NCBI RefSeq assembly: GCF_037042905.1
Contig: NC_087259.1
Span: forward strand, 22,044,001 to 22,108,000
Direction of reading: 5' to 3'
DNA from: Lytechinus pictus
Taxonomy: Eukaryota; Echinodermata; Echinoidea; Temnopleuroida; Toxopneustidae
Length of the DNA: 64,000 bases
Below, piece by piece: positions 1 through 12,917 of the stretch. A program made the position numbers and the translations under genes. The stretch's first letter is position 1; the number at the start of each line of letters is the position of its first letter. Below the pieces are notes generated by a model, which saw nothing but the letters and a program-made list of their open reading frames with translations, ran no database searches and was not told the DNA's origin.

Positions 1-1044
1 GAGACTAGCCACAAAATTTAGTAAATCATATCCCTTGGCATTTAAGTTAATTAGTATTTAAAAAGATTTTGGTTCTAAATTTCTTGTTCCTTGTACCTTG
101 ATAAAGATAAAATAATGAGATAATTTTTTTCTTTGTTTCTATTTATTTCATGAATATATTTTATTATTTACTGTATTTTGCAATATTCTTTAAATGGTAA
201 TAACATGGTGTTTTGATATAAAGCATATATTTTTGTTAAATTGAGATTGCTTTCCACGAATACGAATTATTTTATTGTACAGCTAATTTGGAAAAAGAAT
301 CATAAGATTATTATTTCATGGAGGAAAATGCTCTAATTTAAAGGAAGACAAATCAGTGATAGTAACACAAATTTCATGAATTAATATCCATAATGCATTT
401 CTTCCTTTTCCTTTCTTTCTCTTATCTTTTATATCAAACTTTAAATATGATCTAATTTCTATCCTCTCTATTGCTGTCTCTATACTAATTTAACATCTTT
501 GACTTAATTTATACATTCAGTATTAATTATTTTGCATCTGTTCTATATTGTCTTGCAATTCCTCCTATGTTATTTCAATCTAAATCATTTCTCATGTAAT
601 CCATCTTTATTAAAGAATGTGCCAATAGTTCTATGCCAGATGAATTGATTCCTCAAAAATGAATTTTTTGTGTTATCAAATACAATTTAATTCCCAGTTG
701 CACAAAGAAGGAAAATTGGTGTATAAATCCTAATATTTAAAATTAAAACTTGTTTATTGATGATAAATATGGTTAGTCCTTCTTAAAGGGACTGTTATTC
801 CATCTATTGAATTTTAATATGATGAAAAAGTTTAATTTTCATGTAATATTGAAAGACAGTTCTCAGTTGTTTTTTTTTTGTGTTTTTTAAATTTCATTTG
901 TGAAGAATGATGATTTTATTGGATCTTTTCTTTTATAATGCAATGAATGTTGCAATGTGTAAGTAACATCAGTGTAAGAAGTTACCATTTGTATCAAAGG
1001 CTATTGTGTGGAAAAAATATTGCATGTAATTGCATGATCATCTC

Positions 1045-1200
1045 TATTGCCACCTCTCTTTATCTCCCTCTCCCTCCCTTCATCTTTCCCCCTCTCTCTC
1101 TGTCCTTCTTTGTCTGTCTGCCTGTCTGTCCCTCTGTCTCTCATTGTCTATCTGATTCTCTGTCTCTTTATCTGTATCTCCCTCTTCTTTCCTCTCCTTA
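1045..1200 (+). repeat. CT-rich simple repeat
   Basis: ctccctctccctccc / ctgtctgcctgtctgtc tract. The two overlapping open frames here are composition artefacts. Confidence 0.85.
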
Positions 1201-1555
1201 ACTGCAATGTTTCTCAATACCAGTCATATTAGCTATCATGTTCGCTGTATAAAGTGTACATACAAATTTTATCATATAAAATGAAGAGGTCAACAAACAA
1301 TGTAATATTTTGCTGAGCCTTAGATTATGTATCTTATTCATATTAGTTGAAATATTTTTTGCTAGTAACTTGCGCAAGGTATCTGATTATTGCAGACACT
1401 TGACTACTCTCAATCTCTTGATTAAAAAAAAATTAATATACAAACTTCTTTTCTGTCTACAAGTTCATTATTTAATGTTTATTTATTCCCAGTGTTCCCA
1501 GTTCAATTACATTATTTTTCAGCATTTATAACAAATATCACCTTATCATAATCCT

Positions 1556-1690
1556 TTAAGGGTCAAGTCCATCCAAATATGTTGATAAGAATAAGTAGAG
1601 GAAATCAAACATAGCATATGCAATATGATGTAAATTTTGTGCCATAGATTAATGATTGACAGCTTACTGTAATATAAAATACTAAATTGA
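1556..1690. mobile_element. Family D relic (one arm)
   Basis: ctttaagggtcaagtccatcc followed by diverged arm sequence; no matching right arm. Confidence 0.45.
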
Positions 1691-3981
1691 TTAAGAACCA
1701 ATACATAACTTGGAATCATATTTACAGTATTTTAAATTTAATCCTTCATTTGTTTGGGCTATTTGCATTGTTCTTGATGGTAGCCTTGTGTTGTCATTCG
1801 ATATATAAAACAGACCATAATCGTTTAGCAAACCCGAATTTGACCTTCATTTAGTGGTGTTCCAATTACAGTTTCAGTCATTTACCCCTAGCATTTTGCA
1901 CAAAATCGGTACATTCTAGCTTCTAAAAAGACCAATTTTGTTACAGTACAATTTTTCTCAACCATCCATATTTTCGTAATCTCAAGTACTTTTTTAAGCA
2001 AAAAAAAATAGACAATTGCAGTATATAGGAACCTAGAAAAGAAACGCCTATCTTTTATGTATTTTCAAGCTCAAAAAACATTTTTGTTTATGTCAAGTGC
2101 AAGCTCATGAAAATAAATTTTTTTTTTCCGAAATCGTGTATATTTGATACAAATTTTGACATGAAATTTCAATCGATTATGGTCATATTTGATAGCCTGA
2201 CAAAACAGGGAATTCATGCATTTCCCCATAATTGTTTGTCAAACTTTGGGAATTAAATATATGGATAAATTCACGACAGTTAATCTTGAATAAATCAAAT
2301 CAAGAAGATCATAATGATTTTTATGTATGCCCGTCTGTCAAATTCTGTCAAATTTTCATTCATTTTGGGGAATTTTTGATGAAATTCCGGTATATAAATT
2401 AAACGCAATATGGGACCATGATTGTATAAGCAACAATCTCCCGTGCTAAACCCAATTTGGTCGAGAGATGGACTTAGGTTATTCTTATATTCCTATACTT
2501 AATTACAATTTTGACATCCATCTCCACATTGGTGGTGGGGGTGGCAGCCCCCCCCCCCTTGACCAAAGCACTCGAATCATTCGATGTCTTAATAAGGTCA
2601 ACTTTGTTGATACCGTCCTTGTCTCACATCTGTTCTTCATTCGATGCCATTTAATGTAAATTTTTGGGACTTGTTCTTGAGCCTTGACCACCAATAGTGC
2701 TTGAAATGGGTCTACCGGTTTATGTTTTGGCTGGATTTCAAATTATATAGACTTTTAATTATAAAACAATGATCAGCTTTATCAGATCACATGCATGCTT
2801 TGGGATAAGGCCAAGGCAAATATTATCTCCGGTTCAAACGCTCCATGGTCCAAACTTGATTTAACAATCAGTAGAACAATTAATATTTATTCCCGCACAC
2901 ATCGTTCCTTCGAAAGAAATACTTTAAAAAGTAACACTCAAAACGTAAACAACATAATTTTATCGCCTTCAACTTTAAAAGTTTAACGTCGACGGTCACT
3001 GACTTAATTATTCACGGAATACCAATTAATCAATTTAGGTATATAAAACGGTAATCAATATATACTTCAATAAAAAATAGCAAACCTACTATACCTTTGA
3101 CTTTGTCATGCTCTTCGCCTACAGGTTTCGAATATTTGTTTTTCTGAGCAAACAAGATCAGAAAATAAGACAAGCATAATACAAAAAATTAAGAATTAAT
3201 ATTCAAACATTTGTCTTACTGGAAAAGTGTATTGGAGTAACTTCTCAAGCGGGGGGGGGGGGGTAACTTTGTAATTATCTACAAATTCATAACAGCCTCT
3301 GTTTCATATTTGTTAATTGTTATATATTTCATCCACACTTTGGGAATCAAATGAGATAAAACATCATGGCAAAACGGGGCAGCGGCAGTTCATGAATTCC
3401 GAGGGGCGGGGGCTCAATAAAAGCATCACTGGGAAAAGATTATTTTATTGCCTACAAAATATTTGATGATCTTGAAATCGGTGGCAATGAAAACATTTGT
3501 ACGACTGTGTTGAAATATATACCAATGAGAGTATTATGTTCATATCAGATGACGAATAGTAGAGAAGGTGACTTTGTGAGGGCTGAAGATATAATTCGAG
3601 GATTGCACAACATCGTAAAAACGTACTATGCCTACCAGATACTACAAAGATTTGCATACAATGCTCTGTCATTTAGCATAGAATGGCCTCAAGTGTAAAC
3701 ACAAGTTCGGTTTTTTCACTGTTTCTGAACTCACGATGGTTCTTTGAATGCATATGTAGCCTTTTGTAACCCCCCTTCTGTGTTTCATTCTACTCTCGGT
3801 TTGCAAGAACTTACTTATCCATTGGAGCAAAGAAATTAGATGGATTTTAAGAGAAGACAATTTACTGTCAAAGTCAAAACGTTTTGTTAAAACATGCCCT
3901 CAACACTCCCAGCTGATCTTACGCTCGAGTGCAAACCACAAGAAAACAAAGAATATTAGTGCGTTGACCGTATATACAGGG

Positions 3982-4110
3982 CCATCCAATCGGAAGCGCG
4001 TTTCGCCTTGATAGCGACACATTCGACCAATCAGAAGGTACGATACGTAATCGCCTTTGCTATCGATAAAAGTCCTCAGCAGACGACAGAGTGAAGTCAA
4101 TCCATTTTCT
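3982..4110 (+). promoter_or_regulatory. Probable core promoter of the secreted-protein gene
   Basis: Two CCAAT boxes (3986-3990 and 4027-4031) precede a TATA-like GATAAAA at 4075-4081. These sit 60-160 bp before the ATG at 4144, with spacing suited to a start site near 4105. A second TATA-like TATATA at 3971-3976 lies upstream of both CCAAT boxes and is less likely to be used. The 5' UTR would be about 40 nt. This is motif reading only. Confidence 0.4.
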
Positions 4111-4143
4111 CGCAAATAATCAGTTAGACTCCATCCTGCCATC

Positions 4144-6739
4144 ATGAAGGTTTCTATGATCATCGCTTGCTTGGCCATTGTGCCTTTCATCGTAGCCCAG
4201 GTAATTATAATCTCTTTCACCCTTCTATTTCCTTTCTCGTATTAATGAAATTAATTCAGGTTTAAATACACATTCAGAACGATTTATTATATCAATTTTA
4301 CCACGACAAATTATTAAAAAATTAAGTAATATTGGAATTGCGGCATTGTCTTCAACTGTAGTTTTTGTTTGTCAATATCGGACCACGTGAACAAATATCT
4401 CACGTAACCATACAAAAATGACTCCATTGTGTTCCTTATACAATGTTCTATGTATTTTGTTTCGTTTTGCTTGTAAACATTGTAATAAGATTTTTATCAT
4501 TATCCATTGCATTTTTTACATTGTATTTGTATGAATATTATCAGATTATTTTCCATATTTTATCATATCAATTTATGAATTCATCTATGGGAATCCTTCA
4601 CACTGTTTATCATTAAGAATCATTTTATTTCAGCGAATGTTCTGCATTATGATTAATAAATGCACCTACCTGCATGTGAAGGGACTCTCTTTAAATGCAG
4701 ACCGGGTTGGCTTGGATGGGGCGGTCTTAACTTTAGAAACAAAACAACAACAACAACATCTCTAATTTCACTTTCTTGATTAAGGCTGCTCCTGTAGTCG
4801 AGGAGGAGGAGGCATACGATCCCTTTGCATATATCGCCAACTTATTCAAGGAAAAGACCCAGCAGGCCTTGGACTTAGTGCAGGAGGGCCATGCTAAAGT
4901 GAACGAATTGTTTACCAGCTTAGAGATACCAGCCATCCCGGGCGAGGACCAGTACCCATCTGCTGAACAACTCAATGCAGAGTTGGTTGCCCTAACTGAG
5001 AATATTGATGCCCTGTCTGAGCAAATCAAAGAACGCATTCAGACTGCCATTGATGGGTATGTTTTACAGCGTAAAAACGTTGTTTAAGATTTTAAGAACG
5101 TTGTTTAAACCAGTCACTGCAACAACTATTGTGTAAAGCTTTAAACAAGTTGTTTAAAGTTTGTTTAAACAATTTGTTAAGCTTTAAAAAAGTTGTTTAA
5201 AAGGTTTAAACAATTAAACAAAAGTTTAAACAATTGTTCAACAGTTTTAATTACTTTTTGTTAGAGTGACTGGTTTAAACAACGTGCTATTTCTTTTACC
5301 GTTTACAATGTATACATGTTTCAATCCGGAAAAAAAAGTTAGGCGAGCCAATGAGGGCGTGTCCCAAGTAAATGATGATTTCTTGACTATTCGAAGAAAA
5401 TGAAGTGATATATTTCATAGAATGTGTTTGGATTTACAAAATAAATCCTAATAATTGATTGTTCTTGAAATTTTTTTTTCTCTCTCTCTCGCTACGATCA
5501 CGCATGAATTATAAATTTGAGGAGGTTTCAGATCACAGTCACCCTTATTCTAGCAGCTAGATGTCGTTGATATTTTTGGGTATCGATATGTCCGTTTTTG
5601 CATGAGAGTTTATATTATAATTTATTTATTTTTGTTTTAGAGACAATTATATTCCGAGGAAAATAATCACTTTGTCGCTCGTTAATAGAGTTTTAAACGG
5701 TGATGTGACAAAGTGCTACCATGCAAAGAGTATAACATTCGGAAGATAATGAGCGAAAATGTATCGCTTATTAGATATCTTTGGCTTATTATATATTTTT
5801 TTTACGTATGTTTATTCCACAAAGTTCCATATTTTTATCGGTAAGATGTTTTGGGAAGCATATGAGAGGGGCAAACATGCACTAGTAGGGCATATATAAC
5901 AGTGAACAAAATGTTTGATTAGACAACGGTTTGGCTCTCGTCTGTTTTGGTGACAAATTCTCACTTCCTGTACAACTCTATATCGAACAGATATATCATG
6001 ATAAATCTACAATATTATCTACTTATACATTTTAAATGATATATATTTCATCACATCAGTTCATTAATCCCATTACATTTAAATTAACTTACATCATAAT
6101 ATACGAGCCAGCACAGCGAGTGAGAAAAATAAGCATTTCTTAATTATGGAATGGATTTTTAAATCTATTATCGAGATTAAGTTTACACTACGATAAGCAT
6201 TTGTCATCAAATTAATAAAAAAGAAAAAGCTTCGTGGTCCATAGTTGAATCTTAAAGACCCAATAGAGAAATGAGACCATGACATTGGGTTACAGCGTAC
6301 ACTCGTTAGGTCTCTAGGGGAGAATGGGGTAGAATCAAGGTCATAAAACACACATGAAATGACAGAATGGGTTTTATTTGTCAAATTCGTTCTGCGTCTG
6401 TTTAGATTTTCTGTTAATCAATGTTGAACATTCGTTCTTAAATTTTTTTTGCTGATTCTGAATTTTTAAGATTATATATATGAGATAAGAAAGAATGAAA
6501 GAAAGAAACATTTTGAAGAAAAAACTGTAGATCTAACGTATAATCGCGACAGAAGATAATATTTGCAACAAATCCCGTAAATATAATCAATGATATTTGT
6601 TAATCTTAATTTCTTTTTCATTTTATTTAGACTCAACTTTGACCAATTTGACTTAGACGGTGAACCCGAACCCGATAGTGAGCCAGAACCAGACAGCGAG
6701 CCAGAACCAGAACAACCTAGATGGTCTTGGCCTTGGTGA
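4144..6739 (+). CDS. Small secreted acidic protein, function unknown (3 exons, 145 aa)
   Basis: Coding exons are 4144-4200, 4785-5056 and 6631-6739; phases 0 and 2 join cleanly and TGA is at 6737-6739. Exon 1 encodes a 19-residue signal peptide (MKVSMIIACLAIVPFIVAQ), so the product should enter the secretory pathway. The mature protein starts AAPVVEEEEAYDPF. It continues with two charged amphipathic helical stretches (about residues 32-66 and 79-108) separated by a Pro/Gly-rich linker, then a GEPEPDSEPEPDSEPEPE repeat and the terminal peptide PRWSWPW. There is one Met (the initiator) and no Cys in the mature part. I recognise no family. Helix plus acidic Pro-Glu tail could fit a lipid- or ion-binding secreted protein or a peptide precursor, but nothing in the sequence decides this. 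Donors (GTAATT, GTATGT) and pyrimidine-rich acceptors support the model. Confidence is high that it is a real gene and nil on function. Confidence 0.8.
5066..5303. mobile_element. Family F foldback element starting 9 nt after an exon donor
   Basis: GTAAAAACGTTGTTTAA arms; a 20-bp perfect inner pair (ACGTTGTTTAAACCAGTCAC near 5098 and its complement near 5265-5285). Composed largely of repeated GTTTAAAC-like motifs. In intron 2 of the secreted-protein gene. Confidence 0.65.
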
Positions 6740-6948
6740 TTCCATCTTTAGGGATTAGGTCCTTAGATGCCACCTCTAATAATTTAATTGAATAGCATGC
6801 GCCTCATTGACAGTTTGGTCCAGATTCTCGCGGAGATAACTACAACAAACATGTTCATCGCGATCGACCCTCATGAATCACATTTTGTTGTCTGCTTGTT
6901 ACAAAGAGGGAATTATACAATCACCATGCCTTATTTTGACATATTTCA

Positions 6949-7163
6949 CAGTAAAAACGCTGTTTAAGATTTTATACAACGCTGTTTACTATATGAACCT
7001 TACAGTATTTGTTTAACCGTTTAAACAATTATGTTTAATTTATTGAAGATTAGATACTGAAAATTAAACTTTCTTGCTTAAGATTTAAACACTTGTTTAA
7101 ACTGTTTAAACAATTACTGTAAGGTTCATATAGTAAACAGCGTTGTATAATTTTTTTTTACTG
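6949..7163. mobile_element. Family F foldback element, 3' of the secreted-protein gene
   Basis: Ends CAGTAAAAA / TTTTTACTG with a perfect inner inverted pair of about 33 bp (6976-7008 and 7115-7147) and a GTTTAAAC-rich centre. About 210 bp after the stop codon, so it may lie in the 3' UTR. Confidence 0.7.
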
Positions 7164-7575
7164 TGTACGTATAAAACATAAATTTGTGACGCCACAGGGT
7201 AAATGTCTTTTAATGATGATAAAAGTTTGATCGCCATGTTAGCTATTTTGGAAGAAGATTATTTATTACGGATAGTGAAATTTGATAAAATATGATAATG
7301 TATTTGGTAATAAATTTTGTTTAAATTTCCACACCCCTGTCTGAATTTGTCTGAAACTTTTAAGAGTCGGCAGTCAAACATTAAGATTCGACTTGATTCT
7401 GAGAATGAGTATAATGCTGATACAGATTTGCCGGTGGATTTGTCTTTGATTGAAATGTGGATTTCGGGTTCTTTTGCTGATACCAATACGAGAGAGCTTT
7501 AGCACCGCGACGCACAGCGCTTTCAAGAACATAGAAAATGTATTCAATGCCCTTCATTTCAAATGGCAACAAAGA

Positions 7576-7708
7576 AGTCTTTGTCGATAATTGGTGAATC
7601 AAATCAGCAGTTTCGTCCTGGACCCTTGACAAACGATGCAATTATTTGTCAGCTCCGAAACTCAGGATGAAACTGCTGTTCCGGTTCACCATTTTTTGAC
7701 AAAGACCT
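7576..7708. repeat. 44-bp inverted repeat with short spacer
   Basis: gtctttgtcgataattgg...cagtttcgtcctg (7576-7620) and the inverted, about 75% identical copy at 7663-7708. Could be the core of an old foldback element. Confidence 0.6.
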
Positions 7709-7817
7709 ACCAGCTGTCCATTGTAATTTGACAGGCATTTTCATTACATTTACTTTGTTCTTGAATGTGTCGTGTGTCGTGGAAGCAAAACCTCCCTATT
7801 CATTTGTATTAATCATC

Positions 7818-8097
7818 CAGGGCCCTGTCTTACAAAGAGTTACGATTGATCCGATCAATCGTGACTCCGCTATGGAAATCCATCAATGTCATAATTTTTT
7901 CTGTAGGAAATATGCACAATGTCCTTTGTAAACAAAAAGAAGCACATGTGAATTTTCAAGAAAACAATGAATGCATGAATATACATCATACTTAGGAAAT
8001 ATTATGAACAAACATGAATAATACATGTTGACGTTGCTGGCCGTCCATAGTTGCGATTGATCGGATCAATCGTAACTCTTTGCAAGATGAGGCCCTG
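7818..8097. mobile_element. Family A foldback element, copy 1
   Basis: Inverted ends CAGGGCCCTGTCTTAC and ...ATGAGGCCCTG; both arms carry cgattgatccgatcaatcg, itself a palindrome. 280 bp, non-coding. Confidence 0.78.
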
Positions 8098-8239
8098 ATT
8101 GACTATTATGATCATGAGTGAATGTGTGGATGCATGGTGAGTGGTTATGTTGGTGGATGGAAAGTGGTGGGTGATTGGGTGTTGATAGGTGCCGGATGGT
8201 TTGGCCGAGTTGATGTTGGGTGAGGTTGGGTGGGGTCAT

Positions 8240-9747
8240 GGGCGGAAATCCCAGGGGACAGGGGGGACGCGTCCCCCTACCATTTTGGAAAGGGGGGGGG
8301 GGACATAATATCAAATATCCCCCTACTATTTGTGGTCTTTTATTATGGAAAAAATACATAACTCAAAATCGAAATTATACACATGTATTCTAAAATTTCG
8401 AAATATATTTAAACAGATAGTTTTTGTTAAGAACTTGGATAGGAAAAGAAAAGGCATACCGGCCCGACTATTCTCGAACTCGCATCTAGCCCTATATGCC
8501 AGCCAAAGACTGATGGCATTGATGACATCGATGGCCATTGTCAATGTCATAACTAATAAAAATGAAAAAAAGAAAATCACCTCTGGATACTTATAAGTAA
8601 ATTTAGTGCATAGATGGTAGACGAGAATGTTCCATACCAGTAAAAAAATACCTTTCTTTGTTAAACCAATTCATTTTCCCTTTATTCCAAATTTATTTAG
8701 AATATATCTTCATTGTTCGCATACTCAGTAAAAAGAATAGCTTTCATGAGTTATGGTTAATCCTTCACAGTGAATTTTAACTATGTTTAATCCCCCAAAA
8801 TTTGTTTTTAAATACTCTATTATTGAGACTTTTATATTCCATTTTTACACAAAATTCCTACCGTGGGAGGGGTCATCATAGTTAGATCAAGGGGGCGAAG
8901 CGGCGGCCCGCCCCCTATTGGCGGCGCAAAATTAGAAGGTGAGGAGAAAAATAAAAAGAAAGATAGGACGAGGAAGAAAATTAAATGATGGAAAGGAGGG
9001 GAATAATTGGAAAAAAGAAAACTTTCAGGTCATAGTACAAAAATAAAAAAAATTCGCTCGCGCTTTGCATTAATACGCAGCCATATCTTTATTTCAAAAC
9101 GTGCTTAGAAATTTTTTCACTTTTTAGATCGAAATATATAAAATCAAATAATTTATTTAGGAAGATATCCATCTTTTTCATAAGTTGTAGGTTTAAATCT
9201 TTAAAAAAATTTGCTTGCGCTTTACGCTCACATTGCTTATTGAGATAAACTGCTTTTTCTTTATTTCAAAAGTGCTTAAAAGATCCAGTTTTCAGATCTG
9301 AATATAAAAAAATAATTTCGCGCTCGCATCAGTAATATCGTTGAGTCAGATACTACCCTGTTTATTGCTATAAGGTAAAAAGAAAATGACTTTTTTGGTC
9401 GGAAAAAAAAAAAATCAGGATATATTATACGCTTCGCGCTCACATTAATTAAAATTTAGTTAAATAGCTAACCTGTCCTTCATTTTAAAATATACTAATA
9501 ACACCAATCATTTAGGCCGGAAATGACATATCTTCAGCACACACTTAGCGCTTGAATCTAATATTGTTTAGTAAAATTCCTATCCTGTTCATGATTTGAA
9601 AAAGTGTTCAGATTTTCCACAGCAGTTTTAGGTTGGAAAATACAAACTTTCATATATATATATATATGTTTGAGTTATTAATTCTGTAGAACATAAACAC
9701 GGAAAACTCAATTGTGTCCCCCTACCTTCAAGGAGAGATTTCCGCCC
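8240..9747. mobile_element. 1.5-kb element with GGGCGGAAATC ends and internal degenerate tandem repeats
   Basis: Inverted ends GGGCGGAAATC (8240-8250) and GATTTCCGCCC (9737-9747), each followed inward by a GTCCCCCTAC motif. It was inserted into a TGGGTG-rich tract (8130-8237 and 9752-9835). Between about 9040 and 9620 a unit of roughly 110-160 bp (TTCGCGCTCGCATTAAT... then ATTTCAAAA.GTGCTTA) repeats about five times. No convincing ORF. Confidence 0.65.
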
Positions 9748-10807
9748 ATTGGGGGTGGGGGTTGGGTATGTGAGTTGTTGATCAGTGTGTGAATGAAAGT
9801 TGAGTGGGTGGGTTAGTGTGAGTCTTGATATGATAATGGACACAGCCAATGATCTTACTCTTGCAGTCTCGCAAAATGTTTTCAAAATGCATCCCCATAA
9901 TAAAAACACATAAATACCTGTCCTAAATAAAAGTTTAACTTTTATTAGAATGTATACAATGTTATAATGTAAGCAATATACACATATGTAAATGTACATA
10001 AAGTATCAATAAATTCCCCATCAACAGTACAACATAGCATTACACCAATCACCATACACATCCAAAACCACTGATAATGTTTCAGGCAGTCAAGTGTCAA
10101 ATTTTCACCGAAAAATTGGACACATAAAATTTTGCTATTTCATATCCTAACTTAATTTAGGAAAAAAATCATCCAATATCAAATTGAACAATAACTAATG
10201 ATCAGAAGTCTATGGCATAAAAAAAATACTTTCTGTATCTGATTAATATTTGTGTATTGAGAGGTTCAGTATTGTGTCTGTTTGGTATGAATTTAATTTA
10301 CGATTTGTAAAACCGGCTTTGATTTTGAGTACTAAAATAATTTTTATACATCATTCAATATTCCATTCCAGAGTCTTGTTTTGAAACCTCAAACTGAACA
10401 CAACACAATATTCAGTGACAGAATATAAACTTTGCAATAGCTTTTACAGTGTTAAAACTAATAAGATAATCCATTAATTTTGGTTAAAAAGTGATCTTTA
10501 GCACATAGGAATTCCATGTTAAATACTTTACACATATTTTAGAACCCAAAAAATGAAATAAAAAGGTGATGTTAACAAAAATGGGATAAAAAAATCTTAA
10601 GTAGATGCCTGAAGATGGTAATTACCATCAAACATCCTTCAAATGTTTTGGGTTGTTTTTTACCCCATAACATTAAGATAGCCTCTGGAATATCCAAACA
10701 CACTGTTGCTAGCAAAATATGGTGTTCCAGTTGGCTTTCCATAAATCCATATTCTTTGTATAGTCATTTGTAACATATGGAAAGCTGTATACAAATAATG
10801 CATGCAG

Positions 10808-10958
10808 CCGAGTGCGTAAGTGGAAATGCAGAGCACGCGAGGTTTCTTTGGATAGGTGCCGCACCGTGCACGAGCCGCTGGCGGCGAGTGCCCAGTGTGC
10901 ACCATCTGAAGAAACCGAGCTTTCTCTGCATTTACTTTTACGCACGACAGAGCAAGTG
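10808..10958. repeat. 150-bp GC-rich imperfect hairpin
   Basis: Arms tgcgtaagtggaaatgcagag and its near-complement ending in tttacttttacgca, with inner ggtttctt / aagaaacc pairing, around a CG-rich loop. The open frames on both strands here arise from the inverted symmetry. Confidence 0.6.
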
Positions 10959-11848
10959 CATTATTTGTTTTATAAAATAGCAACACAGAAACAAATTCTT
11001 AAAAAGTTACAGTACAGTTTTGTTGGACTAATTCTCCCAGGACTTCTACCGCACTGGTTTGCTTGAGCGTGCAATGTCAATTTTCGTTGCGCACCTTTTG
11101 CACTGCCGTGCAGTGCACCAAAAAAGTTGGATGTCATTTGATGTGTATTGGCCAATCGCGATGCTTGACATAATACACCTATTTTATAATATTGAATAAC
11201 TGCCATGCTTGCTATTGTGTTTGAGTCTCTTCTCAGTCATTATGTAGGTTTATTTTGATAATATATGCATTAAAGAAATACTATCATCATAATCCACAAT
11301 CAGGGTAATGTAACAAAAGACCAAGTATATGGATAAGATATATGACATATCATAGTCCATGAAGTTACTTGACACACAACAAAACATCATTTTGCTGTTG
11401 GTGCTGATTATATCTATACTAGCTCAAAACTTAATCACAAAACCATTTAAAAAAAAACTTAATATTATCCAGAATCCCATCTTAACAGATAAATACAGTC
11501 AAAAGACAAAATGATGAAATTTTGGGTATGAAAAAATATAAGAAATAATTTTCATTAAAAAATCTTGCAATGTAAACCCCCAAACGTACCGATAAACTAA
11601 GTCCACATGCTATAAAAAATAACCAATTACAATTCTCAAAGAAATGATTTCCTGCTCACCCTTTTCTTCAACATGTATAGCACCTACAACTCCTGTATAA
11701 TCAAGGCACATCAAAGTAAAATGGTTTCTGCTCACACAAACACTTATTTGGCAAGGATAGCTTTGAAGATCAGAGATTATCAAGTAATTGAAACTTATTC
11801 AACAATGACTAAAATCTCCTTCAGTTCATATCCAACTATGGAAATATA

Positions 11849-12668
11849 CAGTGCGTCCCACAAAAAATGAAACCGAGAATTATCGACAATTTGTCATAAC
11901 TTAATCGCAATTACAATAGACAAATGACCTACCATTTTAAAGCTTAGAATCTCCTCTTTCATCTGAAATTACTTAAATTATTTCTCATTCACGCATGAGT
12001 GGGCAAAAACAATTTGAAAAGGGGATACCAAAAAGCCACTTGGCGGGCCGTATCTGGGTTTCAAAAAGAAAACCACATTTTTAAAAAGTTCAATATCTGC
12101 TCTTTAATTTGATACCTAAATTACAGAAAATGGTCAAGAAATAACAAAGTTCTGGTTATTTGAAATAAGGCTTGAATTTCAATAATTTCATAAAATGAAG
12201 AGGTTTTACAGGCTAGCGTTCAAACTCACTCGACACTCCGTTTTATTGACGATCAGCCATGCATTAAGTCTTTTGTTACCGTGCGATAAGCTTCAGTGGG
12301 AAACCGGTGAAAACATGTTTATTTAATAAAATTATGGAAATACAAGCATTGTTTCAAGGGATCGTAACTTTTTTACTACTTGACCATTTTCTATGATTTA
12401 GGTATCAAAGAAAAGAGAAGATATTGAACTTTTTAGTCATGTGATTTTCTTTTTGAAATTCAGATACCCCCCGCCAAATGAGTATTTGGCATCCTTTCTT
12501 CGAATTGTCTTTGCTCAATCATGCGTGAATGAGGAATAATCTAAGTAATACCAGATGAAAGAGGAGATTCTAAGCTTTACATTGGTAGGTCATTTGTCTA
12601 TTTTATTTATGATTAAGTTATGATAAATCATCGCTAAATCTCGGTTTTGTTTTTTCTGGGACGCACTG
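11849..12668. mobile_element. Mariner-type foldback element, copy 1
   Basis: Ends CAGTGCGTCCCA / TGGGACGCACTG (one mismatch) flanked by TA on both sides, as for Tc1/mariner elements. Arms of several hundred bp are near-complementary; only the centre is asymmetric. 820 bp, no ORF. Lies on the 3' side of MAN1B1. Confidence 0.82.
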
Positions 12669-12772
12669 TATATATATTTAAAACAGTGAACAAAATAGCC
12701 AGGGAAACTTGCGTAAGTTGACTTCCTGTAAGTCCAAATTTTGCCCATGTCAAAGCAATGTTTTAGACCCAA

Positions 12773-12917
12773 GGCCCATTTCATAAATCTTGTAATGATA
12801 ACAAATTCACAATAACAGTTTTAAGCTACTGAAATCATTCGATTTGATTGGCTGATAGTAAAATTGTTATAGAAATTGTGCATTTGTTATTATAAAAAAT
12901 CTTTATGAAATGGGACC
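12773..12917. mobile_element. Family B short foldback element
   Basis: Ends GGCCCATTTCATAAA / TTTATGAAATGGGACC with inner taacaaat / atttgtta arms. Related copies or relics at 15064-15204, 18039-18150 and 43576-43720. Confidence 0.65.

Larger units (their letters stand above)
1..3980. other. Non-genic stretch upstream of the secreted-protein gene
   Basis: AT-rich sequence with the CT repeat at 1045, the family D relic at 1556 and short C and G homopolymers (2551-2559, 3251-3263). I see no coding exon. The short ORFs here lack codon structure and splice context. Confidence 0.6.

Noticed and set aside
8330-8596. 88-codon plus and 84-codon minus frames
   Set aside because: Lie within the GGGCGGAAATC element, mutually antisense, no recognisable domain.
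10660-11206. Five overlapping ORFs around a hairpin
   Set aside because: Open in many frames because of inverted symmetry; no splice or family support.
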